64,000 nt of DNA from Zychaea mexicana (Eukaryota; Mucoromycota; Mucoromycetes; Mucorales; Lichtheimiaceae): NCBI RefSeq assembly GCF_025766255.1, contig NW_026516683.1:1-64000 (forward strand), written 5' to 3'. The notes beneath the pieces were generated by a model. That model had not been told where the DNA came from. It saw only the letters and a list, made by a program, of their open reading frames with translations, and ran no database searches. Below are positions 45,115 to 57,525 of the stretch, piece by piece (the stretch's first letter is position 1; every line of letters begins with the position of its first letter). The position numbers were made by a program, and so were the translations under genes.

Positions 45115-45779
45115 CACAAAGCAACCACACAATGTCTTTCTAAACCTCTTCTCTGTCTCTCTTTTGCGTGCATACAAACCAGAAACACACCGAAACACAC
45201 ACACTCTCTCTCTCTTAATTAGAACTCAAAGAAGAAAAAAAAGCAAGTTCTTACAGTTGCTCGTTCTATGATCTTTCTCGACGTGTTCTACCTCTCTCTT
45301 ATATCACACACTTCTTTCTCTCTTTTCTTTTTGTCTTTTGCTTTTTTCCGTCATTATAGCTAGCTCATCTAATATAACTTGTTACCTCTTCTCTTACTCA
45401 CTCTACACACTATTATGTTACATACACTATGCTAACTTACTTACTGCTTGGCCTTGTTCCGGATGATGTATCCGGTGTGCAACCATGACCACTGTAGTGC
45501 TTTTCATACTCAGCAAGCTTTTTTCTGCAGGCAACTAAAAAAAGCGGGCTTTAAGGTTTTTCTTTTGGCCTGCAGCAGGTGAACTACCCACCAGCTGCTT
45601 AGCTATCCACCACTTATTGGAAACTTGGCTTTCTCTCTCTCTCTCTTTCCCCTAGTCGCCGTCACCGATCCTACAAACACACCCCCTTTTTTTTTCTACC
45701 CTTCTTTCAACAACACCAACAACAAAACCCTCTTTTTTTTTTCTCGCTCTAGCTTATAACCTCCCTAGTTTTGTGTGTC
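45115..45779. other. Intergenic between septin and Rab6 genes
   Basis: Pyrimidine-rich, with (CA)n/(CT)n runs at 45190-45220 and T/C-rich leader sequence at 45630-45760 just before the Rab6 ATG. No coding sequence. It should contain the septin 3' end and the Rab6 promoter. Confidence 0.5.
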
Positions 45780-47136
<1,357 letters not shown>

Positions 47137-48446
47137 ATACTAAGCTTCTCTCACGTTCCCCTTTGTTCCATTTACACAACTTAATACCATCATATATCTC
47201 TTCTTCTCTTCTCTTTTACTTACAATATCTATTGCATATACGGCTGTTCTACTTTTTTTTTCCTTTCTTTATTTCTTTTTAAGGCTCAAACAATTACATA
47301 TATACTTGCTCTCTCCAGTTATAAACATATATAAAGGCAAATGGCGTGTATATCTTTCAACTAATGACCTCGTGGGTGTGTTTTTTTGAGCTTTACTGTG
47401 GTACGAACTGTCCGTGTTCGAGAATAAACAATTATGCATAATCTGAGGTCATTGGATTATACATGCAAATTAGTAATATAACTTAGGGGTACAGTATATC
47501 AAGTTGACATTTAATCTTCAGATTTCTGATATACAAAAAAACGCGATTTTATTGACTGCACAATGATTTTAATTATACGGTTTTACGTTGTTGTATAACC
47601 ATCCGGCAGGGGACACTTTTTCGTAAAGAAAACATACCTGAACACTACAAGTGGTCCAAGATTCATATCCGAGTTCTTTCATCTCAGAACATCATTCACA
47701 AAAGCCTCGTAGCTGGCCCCGCAAATTGACTTGCATCTTTTCAAAGAAATATCAATTGGGTCAACACTAGGAAGGGAACTTTGTAATCATCAATTGGCAT
47801 TAAGAAAAATTACTTGCCTGGGAAGTGCCCTAAAGACCGAAACCCTTCGTCTTCCAAATCCTGCCGCAAGCTATTTATACTCACCAAACATCAACAACAA
47901 TAAAAGATTAAGGAATCATTATTGCGTTAGTTGAAAGAACCTGCAAAGCATTCATTGATGTCTATTCGCAGGGCAGATTGCACCATATTACTTTCTCCTC
48001 AAAAATGGTAAATCGTTCGCTTGTGTCGGCTCGAGTCCATAGTGTACATATTGGTTACAGACTGATATTCAAATCGTCAGAAAACACTTATCTCCTCGGT
48101 TGTATGAGCTTCAATAAACAACCGCCCCTAAAGAACATGTCGAAACGACCAAAAGGGGAGGGAGGGGATCGGTTCCATCTCTGTTGCGAGTGAACGCTTT
48201 CAGAAGCGTTTTCAACCGTGGAAACCAAGTAGCACAGTTCCGCCTCTGTCTTGACCTGCGAGCCACCTTTCCAGGTGCAAGTGAGCCAGCTACACTTTGT
48301 ATTTTTACTATAGCACATATTTCGATATCAAGACCGACAACTATCATGAGCACATAGTCTTGAGAAGTGCACTTTGTCCCAAAGCTAGTTTATATGTAGA
48401 AACAAAATCAAAGGCAAAGATTCGGTGCTTATGTGAAACATACTAT
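47137..48446. other. Intergenic, unrecognised
   Basis: T/C-rich 3' flank of Rab6, then AT-rich DNA. The minus ORFs at 48088-48353 overlap in two frames; one has a C-x4-C pattern but no recognisable zinc finger. No gene can be supported. Confidence 0.4.
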
Positions 48447-48904
48447 TTATGTATATGAACCTGGAGAGTCGTCTTTTTCATTTTCAGAATCGCACCAAAT
48501 ACAACTGCTCGGCAGTTCCTTCGCGACGACAAAGGTCGCAGCCCAAAGAGCCATGTACGCACAAATGTCGACAACGGTAAAAAGCGAACTGCTCAAAAGG
48601 CACGAATCGTGCTCGCTACCGAATCGGCGCCTACGAGAAAAAGAAACTTGGCACACACACGAAGAATAAGAGTTACATTGATACCTTCCATAAGAAGCTT
48701 ACTGACTTGCTTTGGCAACGGAATCGTATGTAACTCCACCTCGCCACCCTGATACTGTACATACTGCATAAATAGCGTTCTGTTCGTACTAGATAGTACT
48801 TTTTTTTTCCGCGCATGAGTATCTTTCAAAAGAGATTTGGCAGGAGTAGCGCGGGCCAAACATAGGTGACTGATGGACATCTTCGGGGCCTTGTAGCAAC
48901 ACAT
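48447..48904 (-). other. Possible minus-strand gene fragment, unrecognised
   Basis: Two adjacent open minus-strand blocks, 48593-48904 and 48447-48656 in another frame. Parts read like coding sequence (YVQYQGGEVELHTIPLPKQ; VDICAYMALWAATFVVAKEL, the latter a possible membrane segment). A GTATCA/TCTCGTAG pair at about 48690-48636 could splice the two, but phases were not settled. No family recognised. Confidence 0.25.
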
Positions 48905-49358
48905 GGAGACACAAGCATTGAATCTATACCAGACAACAATAGTATTACCGTGCTTGCACAGAACAATCTGTCACTCTCTAGATTTGTGCGTAGCAATTAC
49001 TATGAGGTAACTTCTTCTTTCTTTTGCACACACACTTCCACCTCTCTGCTATTATTCTGTGTATACTACCAGCTCTCAAAGAAACCCACATCATGTGAGA
49101 CGGATAAAAAGTCTTTGGCTTCTTTTCCGAAAACAGACCAAGCTTATGGCTACAGTACATACACATAGAAAGTTAGAACTTGGGTGTCAAAATGATGTAT
49201 GTAAATCTCTCTTGCCGATACACTTGATACAAAGAGATGTCACCAACGAAGAGTATATATAAACGACACATGTACACAATACTTTCTTCTTTAAACCCAA
49301 CTTGTATTATTGTTGCCGTTGTTAGATGACGCAGAAAATGCTCGCGCGTCTGAACATT
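48905..49358. other. Intergenic, nothing recognised
   Basis: Small ORFs on both strands (48866-49168 plus, 48978-49166 minus) without domains. It separates two unrecognised minus-strand ORFs and may include UTRs. Confidence 0.4.
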
Positions 49359-50102
49359 TTAGTAGGAGACACTATCGGGTGCAACATCATGAAATCCCAG
49401 CACTGCATGATCTTCCTGTGCAACGCCAAACATGCCATAAAAGTCCAACGGGTACGTTCGTTGATATTCCGCCTTGGCCATCCACGCGCCTCCCCCATCT
49501 CCTACTCCTCCTTGCCTGTGACCACCAGCCATTTCCGCTGCCGTGCACGGCGGCAGTTCCGGTGGCACTGTCTGTAACGATGCCTTGACAATCAACTTGT
49601 TGGATGACAAGAATCGATACGGGCGATCGTAATGTTTGGTGGGCGTTTCCCAGAAATACGATCGGTACTCGATCCGAGTATCCAGTTGGTAATTGTCTTG
49701 ATGCGTAAATTGGACAGGTGCAGAATAAAAATGCTCGTTTGGCGTGAATGTTTGTTGTAACGTGATGGATAAGTGCGTCCACTGTCCTACGGCAGTCATG
49801 ACAAGACTATCTGCTGGTGCAAGATGTTCTTCGGGTCGAATGGCGGAATTGGCAGGAATCGGTCCAAGCTTTTTGTAACTGTTAACGGAACGAAGGATTT
49901 TCTTTAAAACCTACTTCCCCCTCCCCACCACCACTTCCTCTTCCCTCTTTCCCTCCATTTTTTTTTTGTAGAACTTACCATGACAATAACACAGGTTGAG
50001 CTGCCTTGTTTGACAAATATGTTTTTGGTCGTAAAGTTTCCTTCGGGCGTCATGAACATTGATTTGGACGCCCAGCCATCCCAGTATTTGCGATCCGATG
50101 CT
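49359..50102 (-). CDS. Unrecognised protein, 5' end missing
   Basis: Two exons on the minus strand fit in phase: about 50102-49979 (ending GTAAGT) and 49901-49359, giving about 220 residues. The first exon has an in-frame stop just upstream and no clear ATG at its beginning, so either translation starts at an internal Met (SMFMTPEGNF) or an upstream exon is missing. The protein is moderately hydrophilic with many aromatic residues (KYWDGWAS, QFTHQDNYQLD, IEYRSYFWETPTKHYDRPYRF), followed by a Gly-rich segment. No signal peptide, membrane segment or known domain identified. The composition supports a real gene rather than chance. Confidence 0.45.
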
Positions 50103-50384
50103 CTTTATAATTTAGTCACCGTCTTAGTATTCATGTACTTTTGAGATTCATTTTCTGTAACTGCCATTATCTCGGAATCCGAAAAAGTAAACCGAAGGGG
50201 GGAAAGAAAAAGATTCTATCAAGTGCAAGTACAGTAAATACTTGGCATCGATTGTTGTCACGCGTCAAAATTAATATAGTAGCACGCACATCGAGTGTCA
50301 TAGATAACCGGTGATATGTTGCTGATTGCAAAAGAAAAAAACTGCAAGGACTACTTTCGCTAACGGCAATCCATGTTTTTTGAT

Positions 50385-50508
50385 CCAAGGCGGAGTAATT
50401 GTTTCAGGGTTGTGCCAAGGTGGGCAGAGTAATTGTTCCAGGGTTGTGCCAAGGTGGGCAGAGTAATTGTTCAGGGTAGGCGGAGTAATCGTTCCAGGGT
50501 TGTGCCAG
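50385..50508. repeat. 34-bp minisatellite
   Basis: GAGTAATTGTT[C]CAGGGTTG-type units begin at 50393, 50427 and 50461 (34-bp spacing) with a shortened last copy at 50483 (22-bp step). About 3.5 copies. Confidence 0.85.
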
Positions 50509-51571
50509 TGATATAGGTTGACTTTTGATTTCACAAGCTATTGGCTAAAGTTTATTTATGTAAGCAAACTGGGTAAAGATAACTTTGACTAACACACAGT
50601 TTGTCCAACGGTAAAATGAAAAAAAAATACTCTTTTTATATCGCCGGTTCTTTGTTCCATTAAAGCGCACAGACCCGTCGCCGACAATTGTTGAATCAGA
50701 GCGGAGCACGGCAAGCGGAGCCGCATAGTGAAACAAACATATGATATACGCACCATAAGAAAAAGACACTAGCATGACAGTTGACAGACTACAAAGATAA
50801 TTATCATCAAGGCACTGCAAGGTAACGTTATCATTGTTCACTCGCTGTCTGCATATTGTATAGCATTATGTATTACCAGTGGGATTTCTTAAGACGTGTC
50901 ATATTTGTCCTGATGATGGTTAATGACGTGTCGATCTTATATATGCTAGAATTTATATATTATCAGATGGTAGCGATGATAGCTCAATCAAGAAGCAAAG
51001 CAACAGGAAGAAGCCAGACAGCAATGATACAGTAATACCACTGCAGTAATGGAATCACTCATATTCATCAGGTGCAAGTTCATTTGAGGAAAAGGCGAGC
51101 AAGATGGCTCCTTTCGTAGATGGCTTGTTGAATTGAAGGCGTCCATTTGCGCCCTTCAAACTTCAGTAAATTCATTAAGCAGTATCTATACATGAATCGA
51201 AGTATGCAAGCGAGATCTACTCTTTACTCTTGACCTTAGCACTGCCGATTCTTTGTTTCCGTTTAATGTTTTCTTAGCACACTGACATAAAAGCCACTCA
51301 ATAACATTAAACTACATTTATAATACAGACGTCATCATCGATCTACGCAAAGGATACAAATTCGAGCAGACCAAAGAGTTTACAACGCGGTCAACATGCA
51401 TAAGAACTATTTGCACGGTCATTGCGCAAGTCTTATCGCCTTCTTTTTCGCCTCTTGGAAGTGACGTTTGGTCCAAGAATCATGCTTTAAAAACAGGCGC
51501 AATTTTCTGCATCTGAATCAGATGAAAACCAAAATGACAAGAAAATCCTGTTGTGATAAGCTACGTGCAGG

Positions 51572-51572
<1 letters not shown>

Positions 51573-51603
<31 letters not shown>
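51573..51603. repeat. (GA)n microsatellite
   Basis: About 15 GA dinucleotides in non-coding DNA; the apparent Ser/Leu-rich minus ORFs over it are by-products. Confidence 0.9.
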
Positions 51604-52023
51604 CGAGCAGCTGAAAGCAGACTTTCCAGTATAAAGATCTGGCAGTTATACATGTCTGTTGGCGTATGCGAATGATGTTGCCTCTTATAAAACAACCCCT
51701 TTTCACAAGGAGGGTCGCACCATATCCGCGGTAACAAGCACTTTAGGCGAACACAGAAAGTGAAAACGCGTGTCAAAGTGTGATAAAGCGCGTTGTGATC
51801 GTGTTACCGTCGTCTGTCATTGTTCCCCGCTTTGTTTAGCACGGAGCTGTGGGTGGGCAAAAAAAATAAGGAACTTGTCAAGCACATGAAAAAAAAGGCA
51901 AAGCAAAAAATAAAATAAAGCGGCAAAACGTTTATGAGAAGAGTGCGAAAAGAAAAAGATTGTTTTATTTTGTTTATCATTTTTTTTATTTGTGTTTAAT
52001 AAATAATAAAAAGTTCGTTTTAA

Positions 52024-52828
52024 TTATCCCACCACATACCCGAAGGTACGTGTCCACATTCCCACTGGTACATTGCAAAAGATTTCCTCCGAGCGGACCA
52101 CTGAATCCAGCCAATCCTCAGAATCCTCTTGACAATCGCCAGCACAAGCATATGACCCGATCATGGCACAGAGCAGTGCATCTGTACTACAGACCAAAGC
52201 TGTACCAAAACGAACTAAAGAGAAGAAGAAAAGAAAGGCGAAATTGCTCGCTTTATATAGACATTTTTTCTCGTTCGGGACTTCAAATCCCCGTGAATTC
52301 TCATTGGCCCGGATAACGGATTGCGAGTCAACTTGTGGGTTGCCTACTATGACATAACAAAACATACAGCACCAAAGGAAATGAAAGGAATGGTATACCC
52401 GATGGTCAAGTAGACAAGCGTGCTTCGGCGGTAGTGGTACGTGTCTCTCACCATGCGGAGCTGTACCCTCCGATGGTATCGGCGCTTGTTTGTGAGCGGG
52501 GCCGTGCACGGCACCGTGTCAAGCGAAAACAAAGACACGAATGCGAATGAGCATGTACATTCACGGAAGAAATGCTTTTCTGTGAGCAGTCAATGATGGG
52601 AATAGGAGTGACTGACAGAGTAGACAATTCATCGTCAGTGAATGTTGAGAACACGATCCACCCAGCAGCCAGTTTACAGTCCTTCAGCCAACAAGGCAAA
52701 CAGCGTGTGTATATAGCGTAGTTCACAGACAAATTATTATGACATAACAGCCTTTGTATATAGCTACAACAAAGCAACACAAACCCGCTAATTATCGCAT
52801 CACATTGCATAAAATGAACCACATACAA
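52024..52828 (-). other. Possible minus-strand membrane-protein gene, unresolved
   Basis: A 161-codon minus frame (52509-52024) ends in a plausible coding stretch (FGTALVCSTDALLCAMIGSYACAGDC, then an acidic region and VPVGMWTRTFGYVVG). In another frame, 52538-52347 reads RSTLVYLTIGYTIPFISFGAV, a clear membrane segment, preceding a CTTCTCTTTAG acceptor-like site at about 52217. Further upstream (52828-52620) more open sequence follows. I could not join these in phase with canonical sites, so this may be a degraded or mis-modelled gene. No family recognised. Confidence 0.3.
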
Positions 52829-55742
52829 AAATTAACTGAAAGCAAGGATTCTGTTTATGAAAAGTGCGTATTGCAAAAGTATCCCGTCCGTTTACCCTAT
52901 CTGTTGTGCCCCTTGGCGTCCTGATGCCAGCTTAAACATAGAGGGACATGTATAAATGCGTCCTTTCTTTAAGGCAAGCAGCGCAATCCTCAACGATGCA
53001 TGCAAATGATGCTTGACTGTCGCAACGGACAATCTGTAGGATGATATATGTCTACATAAGAGTCAGGGACATGTGGTTTTTGTCTGTAGAGTATTATAAA
53101 GCTTTGGGGCAGTATACGCGAGTTCGGCTTTTGTGCTCGCATTCACGCTTTGGCCGATTCATTGATACCTCATTCATATAATATAGACCGAGCTTTCACA
53201 TACTTTTTGTGATTACTAGGTGTGTAGTCCATGTATCGAAGAACCGCATTCGTTTACTTGCGAAACTTTTGCTTATACATCCAGTCGGTGTCCTTGCCTA
53301 AAACAACAGCCTGTAGCCTCTCACTCTTGCCGGTTCCATAATACTGCCTCTACGGCCTAGCTTTGCGAGGCTTGCCTGAGCTGTGTGGATTGCTATGTCA
53401 CATTTGGTCATTGCTTATCTGAAAATGTGCATATCGTAGCACACTTTGTACATGGTTGCGTCACTGATCGTCATTTGATCAACTCGCACTTTCTGTCCTT
53501 GATACCGGCTGCAAGCTCTTTAAACAAAATGAATGAGTTTTGACGCCAGTTAACGCAACAATGTTTGCAGTCCCAAACGAGAATAAGATTAAAAGCTATA
53601 CGTACAAAATTGGTGACATCAGCGTTGTTTATCCTGCTATTACATACATAGATAGTGATAAAATGAGCCTCACGTAGCTTATACTAGGTCTTTTATGCTG
53701 CGTACATCAAAGAGCCACCCACAACATGGAATTACTATTCGGGTGCCAGATTAGGCGTGATTCAACTCTGGCGCTTTTGCAATCGATCGTATTCAAGGTC
53801 GCTTATACAGTGATTTTCTGATTTAGACTGACACTGTGAAAAGATAATAAGCTGTGCTCACAAAACACAACCGGCCTCAATCCAGGGTTAATTACAAATC
53901 GATGCTATTTTGAAGCGTACACTTGGTTTGAGGTGGAATAAGTAGCTTGAAGTTTGAGACCCATTACGCGGACCAAATATATAATGTGCTGTAAGACTGT
54001 AAACTATGCTAGTGTTGCTTTTGTGGCCGTAATTGAATTTGCAAACAGCCAATGTGTATGTGGAGCATAGAGTAGGCACTACTGCATAATTTAGAGAAGA
54101 AGAGCACCTACCATTCTAAACATTGTTCTGAGAGCTTATGATTGAACTGGCAAAGAGGCGGGCTCTTTCGAATTGAGCTGTGGGGAATATTCCATCGGTA
54201 CTGTTTGTATTGTAGACGTGTATTACCTCTTATAACATGAGTTTCACCATGTTCGCGATAGAATGAATTATTTCGAGTACGTGCACTTTCCATAGTGTCT
54301 TCTTTTCCTTTTAAGTTCACTACACTTTTTCTCTCTTCATCATATTTACACTGTTAAGCACCCACCCATATTGTTACATGGATGGCATAAATGACCGGCT
54401 ATGTTTAAACGTTTAGCGTCGGTTACTGTACTTGACGCATACGCAGATAAAGAAGCGCTCACATTTTTTGTTTGCTGAGAACCATGATAATTATAAGAGT
54501 ATGTGGTTATATATCAATGTCCTTCCTTGGCTTGTCTGAATATATTAGCGTAGTAGTAGTAGATAAGAAAAGATAGTCCAGCTCACACCTTAACATTGTT
54601 ACTCTTGGCCAAAGAATGGCGTGTGTTTGAGAGAACTTTTGATTTAAAACATACCACGATCATACTTTCTTCTCTTCAGCCGCCAACCACAACTGCTTTG
54701 ACTAGAGACAAATTAACATGACAATTGGTAGCTGTAAGTCAGCAGCTTGACCTAGACACTCGCCCTTCCATAGCAGGTTTATATAATTGAATGCAAATAT
54801 TGCCTAATTGTCGTAGCAGTAAAAGACGCTCTGACCATTTTTTTTTTGATAAAAAGCCCGGTTCAAACATGTTGTTATCTCTACTGCTACTGTACCTAGC
54901 CCTGATTTATCACTCTACCAACACTTTTAGCAAAATAGCATCGAAGAAGTAATAAGGCTCGATCATGCAATCATAAGCCATTCTCGTTGCTGCCAAGTGA
55001 CAACTTGAAGATTTACCTGGAAACCTCTTGAGTCTCTATATCGATGATATGTCGACTGGGCACTACTACACACTTGATATTTGTGGGATCAAACAATTTA
55101 CCTGCGCTCCTTGACTCAGTGGAAAAAGATTACATAGATAATGGGCCTCCTTACAATTGCTCACATCTTTCGTTGAATAGACTGAGAAATGACCGATTCA
55201 GTGGATAAAGTAACTAACCATGAATCGTACAGACTGATTAGGAATCTTCAAATGCTGTAAACTGATAGATGATGAAAGCTAGACAAAGCACCTTTAAAAT
55301 GTCCAACAGTGTGTACTGTCGTCCAGCCCAATATAAGCTGTGCTCGCATGACATCTGCCACGGAAGTGCTACTGCGTTTGTCGGAGGGGAAACATCTTTT
55401 TCATGCTACAACTCAATAAGGTTGGTTGCCACCACAGAGTGCATACTATGAGGTGAAGCACTATATGACACTACCAGCCCCTTTCTTTTATTCCTCTCCC
55501 AGGTCAACATGTCTATGTTATCCAACTTGGCAGCATGAACACAAAAAAAAAAATATGCGGGGACAGAGATTTCCTTCGCCTGTCTTTATTTTAGTCGAAA
55601 AAAGGAAAAAGTCCAGTTTTTGATTCGCACTGAGTTTTTCTCCTCCCTCCACCTTTTTTCTCCCCCACCCAATCCCAACCCCCCCCCCCCGCTTGGGACA
55701 CTTGTTTTTTTCTTTTTTTCTTTTTGAAAACCATAACTCCCC
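52829..55742. other. Gene-free stretch of 2.9 kb
   Basis: AT-rich, only short ORFs (60-70 codons) on both strands and no repeats or RNA genes that I can recognise. The last 250 bases before 55743 are pyrimidine-rich (poly-C at 55681-55690) and form the leader of the next gene. Confidence 0.45.
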
Positions 55743-57436
55743 ATGTCAGCACATTCAGGTAGTGACACAGATCCGGATGTTCCAATGAACAATCGTGAGG
55801 ATGAGGATTGGTGGGATGCCGAAGACCAAGCTCGACCTGAACCAAAGCCGGCAAAGGAGGACTTTAATGAGGCGGAACTTCGTAAAGCGATTATGCAGAT
55901 TCAGATTGACACCACGATCGACCGGAAGGAGAAGGCAAGGAAAGTTCAGGTAAGCGAACAAACCTGTCATTGACGTTTTTCTTTTTCATTATACAAATGA
56001 TTTACCTCAATGCCGTCCTTTTTTCTGCTGTAGTACTTGATGTCACATAGAGGCTTATCGCAACGACCTAATCCACCTGCCGCAGGGGATCTACCTGACG
56101 TCGCAAGTGCTGAAGCAAGGAACGATGGCACCTCGACTGCCAAGACCTTTGACGACCCTTATACAGTTTCATATTTTGTAAGCGCTTATACGAATTGATG
56201 ACAGGATTTGCGTACGCTCACACAAGAAGGAAAAGCGAGCAAGGAGATAGTGGATCTAATGTGAAATGTACTATAGGACAAGGAGAAGGGTGTTATGGGA
56301 TGTAAACATTATCAACGTAAAGTGAAGCTGGAGGCCAACTGCTGTAAACGGATTTTTCCTTGTCGGTTTTGTCACGATGACGCTAGCGATCACAACATTA
56401 TTCGACACGAGACGAAAAACATGCTGTGTATGATGTGTATGACTTTGCAACCAGCGGCAAAGATGTGCAGCAAGTGTAATGTCGAAGCGGCGGCGTACTA
56501 TTGTGACAAATGCAAACTGTGGGACGACGATCCGAAAAAGTCAATCTACCATTGTGATGATTGCGGCATATGTCGTCAGGGTAGAGGACTGGATGACGAT
56601 TATTTCCATTGTCATAAGTGCAATATCTGCATGGTAATGGCCATGAAAGGCAAGCACCGCTGCATAGAGCGCAATCTTGAAAGTGATTGTCCGATTTGCG
56701 GTGAATACATGTTCACAAGTACGACAACGGTGGTGTTTATGGTAAGCTTCTCTTCTTCAAACTATGTATAATGGGTGGAGTGGGGTTATTAATGTTATGA
56801 GTATGTCTCTAGCAATGCGGCCACTGCATCCACAAACTGTGCTACTCAGCCTACATACAGACTTCATACCAATGTCCGACGTGTCTCAAATCGCTGGGCG
56901 ACATGTCTGAATATTTTGCGCGTCTCGATCGGGAACTTGTACGACAGCCGATGCCACCAGAATACGAAAAATACGTTTCACACATTTTCTGCAACGACTG
57001 TGAAAAAAAGTCCACCTCAAAGTACCATTTCTTTTACCACAAGTGCACACACTGCGGCAGCTACAATACCACGGTGCTCAAAACAGAAAATACAGAAAAT
57101 ACAGAGGAAGCGGCACAAGACGATGAATCAAAGAATCCGCCACCGTCATCGTCATCCACATATCCAGCACAATCTAGTACAAGCGATCCGGCTTCCGCAT
57201 CGAACGGCTCGACAAACGCTCTCGATCAGTCTACCAATTCGGATAACGACCAACAGATGATTCGCTCGCATGGAAGTGGAACGGCAACCAATGGTGCTGT
57301 ACCAGCGGCGGCTTCAGCGCTTCGGAACGGTGGTGGTACTTCATCATCATCACCATCTTCTTCGTCAAACCCACCAGCCCCGCGTCCGTCTGCTAGTTTA
57401 CATGATCCCCATTATGGGACTCGGGAAAATAGCTAG
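55743..57436 (+). CDS. CHY/CTCHY zinc-finger RING E3 ubiquitin ligase (PIRH2/RCHY1-like)
   Basis: Transfers ubiquitin to target proteins; the human relative PIRH2 acts on p53 and in protein quality control, but fungal substrates are unclear. Exons 55743-55949, 56034-56177, 56277-56741 and 56813-57436 give 479 aa. After an acidic N-terminus comes the CHY zinc finger (from GCKHYQRKVKLEANCC to CSKCN), the CTCHY finger (YYCDKCKLW to CNICMV), a C3H2C3-type RING (CPICGEYMF ... CGHCIHKLCY ... CPTC), split by intron 3, and a zinc ribbon (FCNDCEK ... CTHCGSYNT). All metal ligands expected are visible. A Ser/Pro/Asn-rich disordered tail of about 110 residues ends the protein. Start ATG 55743 follows a stop-free leader. 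It converges with RQC1, stop codons 89 bp apart. Confidence 0.94.
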
Positions 57437-57525
57437 AATGGTGTCCTTCTCTTGTCCATCCCAACTTTTATTATTGCCCAATAATACTTGCATTACTATT
57501 GTCATCTAGATGGTTTTTGGGGTTC

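Larger units (their letters stand above)
50103..52023. other. Gene-poor stretch
   Basis: No supported gene. Contains the 34-bp minisatellite (50385-50508) and a (GA)n microsatellite at 51573-51603. Remaining ORFs (50545-50841 minus, 51518-51776 minus) are short and hydrophobic with no domain. Confidence 0.4.

Noticed and set aside
48088..48353. Overlapping minus ORFs with Cys residues that might be a zinc finger
   Set aside because: The Cys are not followed by His ligands at suitable spacing and two frames are equally open.
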